Of a stretch of 64,000 nucleotides of DNA, positions 63,633 through 64,000 are shown one piece after another. The number at the start of each line of letters is the position of its first letter. Position 1 is the stretch's first letter. The notes beneath the pieces were generated by a model that did not search any database, was not told where the DNA came from, and was given only the letters and a program-made list of their open reading frames with translations. This stretch comes from Pantoea trifolii (GTDB lineage Bacteria > Pseudomonadota > Gammaproteobacteria > Enterobacterales > Enterobacteriaceae). A program made the position numbers and the translations under genes. The stretch spans positions 682,001 through 746,000 of the forward strand of contig NZ_JANIET010000002.1 of NCBI RefSeq assembly GCF_024506435.1, written 5' to 3'.

Positions 63633-64000
63633 ATGAACACCTTAACTTCTGCGCCACTGGCGCCGCTGCTGAATTACCTGTTTGAGCTGGCCGATAATAT
63701 GGCGCATCCAACCAACGATGCGTTCAGAACGATGTCTGACGCCGAACAACATCGCCTGCTGCAAAGTAAAACCGATTATCTGGAACTTTACGGACATTTG
63801 AAGGAAGTCCCGCTGGCGGTCTCGCGTGAAACCGGCAAGTTGCTGTATATGCTGGCGCGCAGCAGCCATGCCAAAACCATTGTTGAGTTTGGTACCTCGT
63901 TCGGCATTTCCACGCTGCATCTGGCAGCAGCGGTGCGCGATAACGGCGGCGGCAACATCATCACCTGCGAATTTGAGCCGGGGAAAGTGGCGTTAGCCCG
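63633..64000 (+). CDS. Class I SAM-dependent O-methyltransferase, N-terminal part (cut by window edge)
   Basis: The frame is open from ATG at 63633 (GGAG 7 bases upstream) to the window edge, 122 codons. After an N-terminal helical segment comes the SAM-binding motif I IVEFGTSFGISTLHLAAAV (about 90-108) and then ITCEFEPGKVALAR, which fits acidic motif II. It resembles catechol or caffeoyl-CoA O-methyltransferase-like enzymes. It is under a divergent TetR regulator. The catalytic part is outside the window. Confidence 0.85.
   Translation, partial: MNTLTSAPLAPLLNYLFELADNMAHPTNDAFRTMSDAEQHRLLQSKTDYLELYGHLKEVPLAVSRETGKLLYMLARSSHAKTIVEFGTSFGISTLHLAAAVRDNGGGNIITCEFEPGKVALA

Overview
The window looks like Enterobacterales DNA, most likely Erwiniaceae (Pantoea/Erwinia type). 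The evidence is protein similarity recognised by eye: PagP, CspA, the YcgZ/YmgA/AriR connector proteins, YahK-type alcohol dehydrogenase and YbiV-type phosphatase all resemble E. coli relatives. Plant-associated accessory functions are also present (phenolic acid decarboxylase, fucose oxidation, several RND pumps). Codon use is moderately GC-rich, with AT-rich patches at about 21.2-25.0 kb, 30.1-31.3 kb and 48.5-51.0 kb. There are no rRNA, tRNA, replication, phage or complete insertion-sequence genes, so chromosome versus megaplasmid cannot be decided.

Layout. 1-15.2 kb holds two copies of one module: a P-type cation ATPase on the minus strand, divergent from a tiny one-helix membrane protein followed by a lipoprotein membrane-fusion protein and an RND permease. 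The first ATPase is cut by the window edge. The second copy carries an extra AT3-like membrane gene. An AI-2E family exporter lies between the copies. 15.2-21.2 kb holds an alpha/beta hydrolase overlapping pagP, an OafA-type acyltransferase, a CspA-type cold-shock protein and a P-loop kinase preceded by a coupled leader ORF. 21.6-24.4 kb is an expanded set of six small YmgA/YcgZ/AriR-type connector proteins, with MerR-type (BluR/MlrA-like) dyads upstream of the ycgZ-like gene and of the minus-strand pair. A candidate small RNA follows at about 25.0-25.13 kb.

25.1-30.0 kb is a third RND pump operon with its TetR repressor and two identical operator dyads. 30.4-34.8 kb holds a phenolic acid decarboxylase, a LysR regulator, an orphan ModA-like binding protein with a citrate/tricarballylate-type MFS carrier, and a YjfB-like protein. 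34.9-41.9 kb is a complete non-phosphorylating L-fucose oxidation operon with its GntR regulator. 42.0-43.5 kb is a TetR/ABC-membrane-domain divergent pair with an operator dyad.

43.9-51.0 kb is a surface-adhesin locus: a small ORF with five RSV repeats, a TibC-type autotransporter heptosyltransferase, an AIDA-type autotransporter, then an AT-rich Wzx-like flippase and a TupA-like ATP-grasp protein. 51.2-64.0 kb holds MscS, GNAT, OsmC, a MASE2-GGDEF cyclase, a chemoreceptor, LysR/SnoaL, a YahK alcohol dehydrogenase/HxlR pair, an XRE regulator with an epimerase, a HAD phosphatase and a TetR divergent from a truncated O-methyltransferase.

A palindromic repeat family with two alternative stems punctuates five intergenic regions. 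The items most worth following are the ATPase/mini-protein/RND module, the connector cluster with its operators, the RSV-repeat leader ORF and the candidate sRNA. All family names are by recognition; no database search was run.
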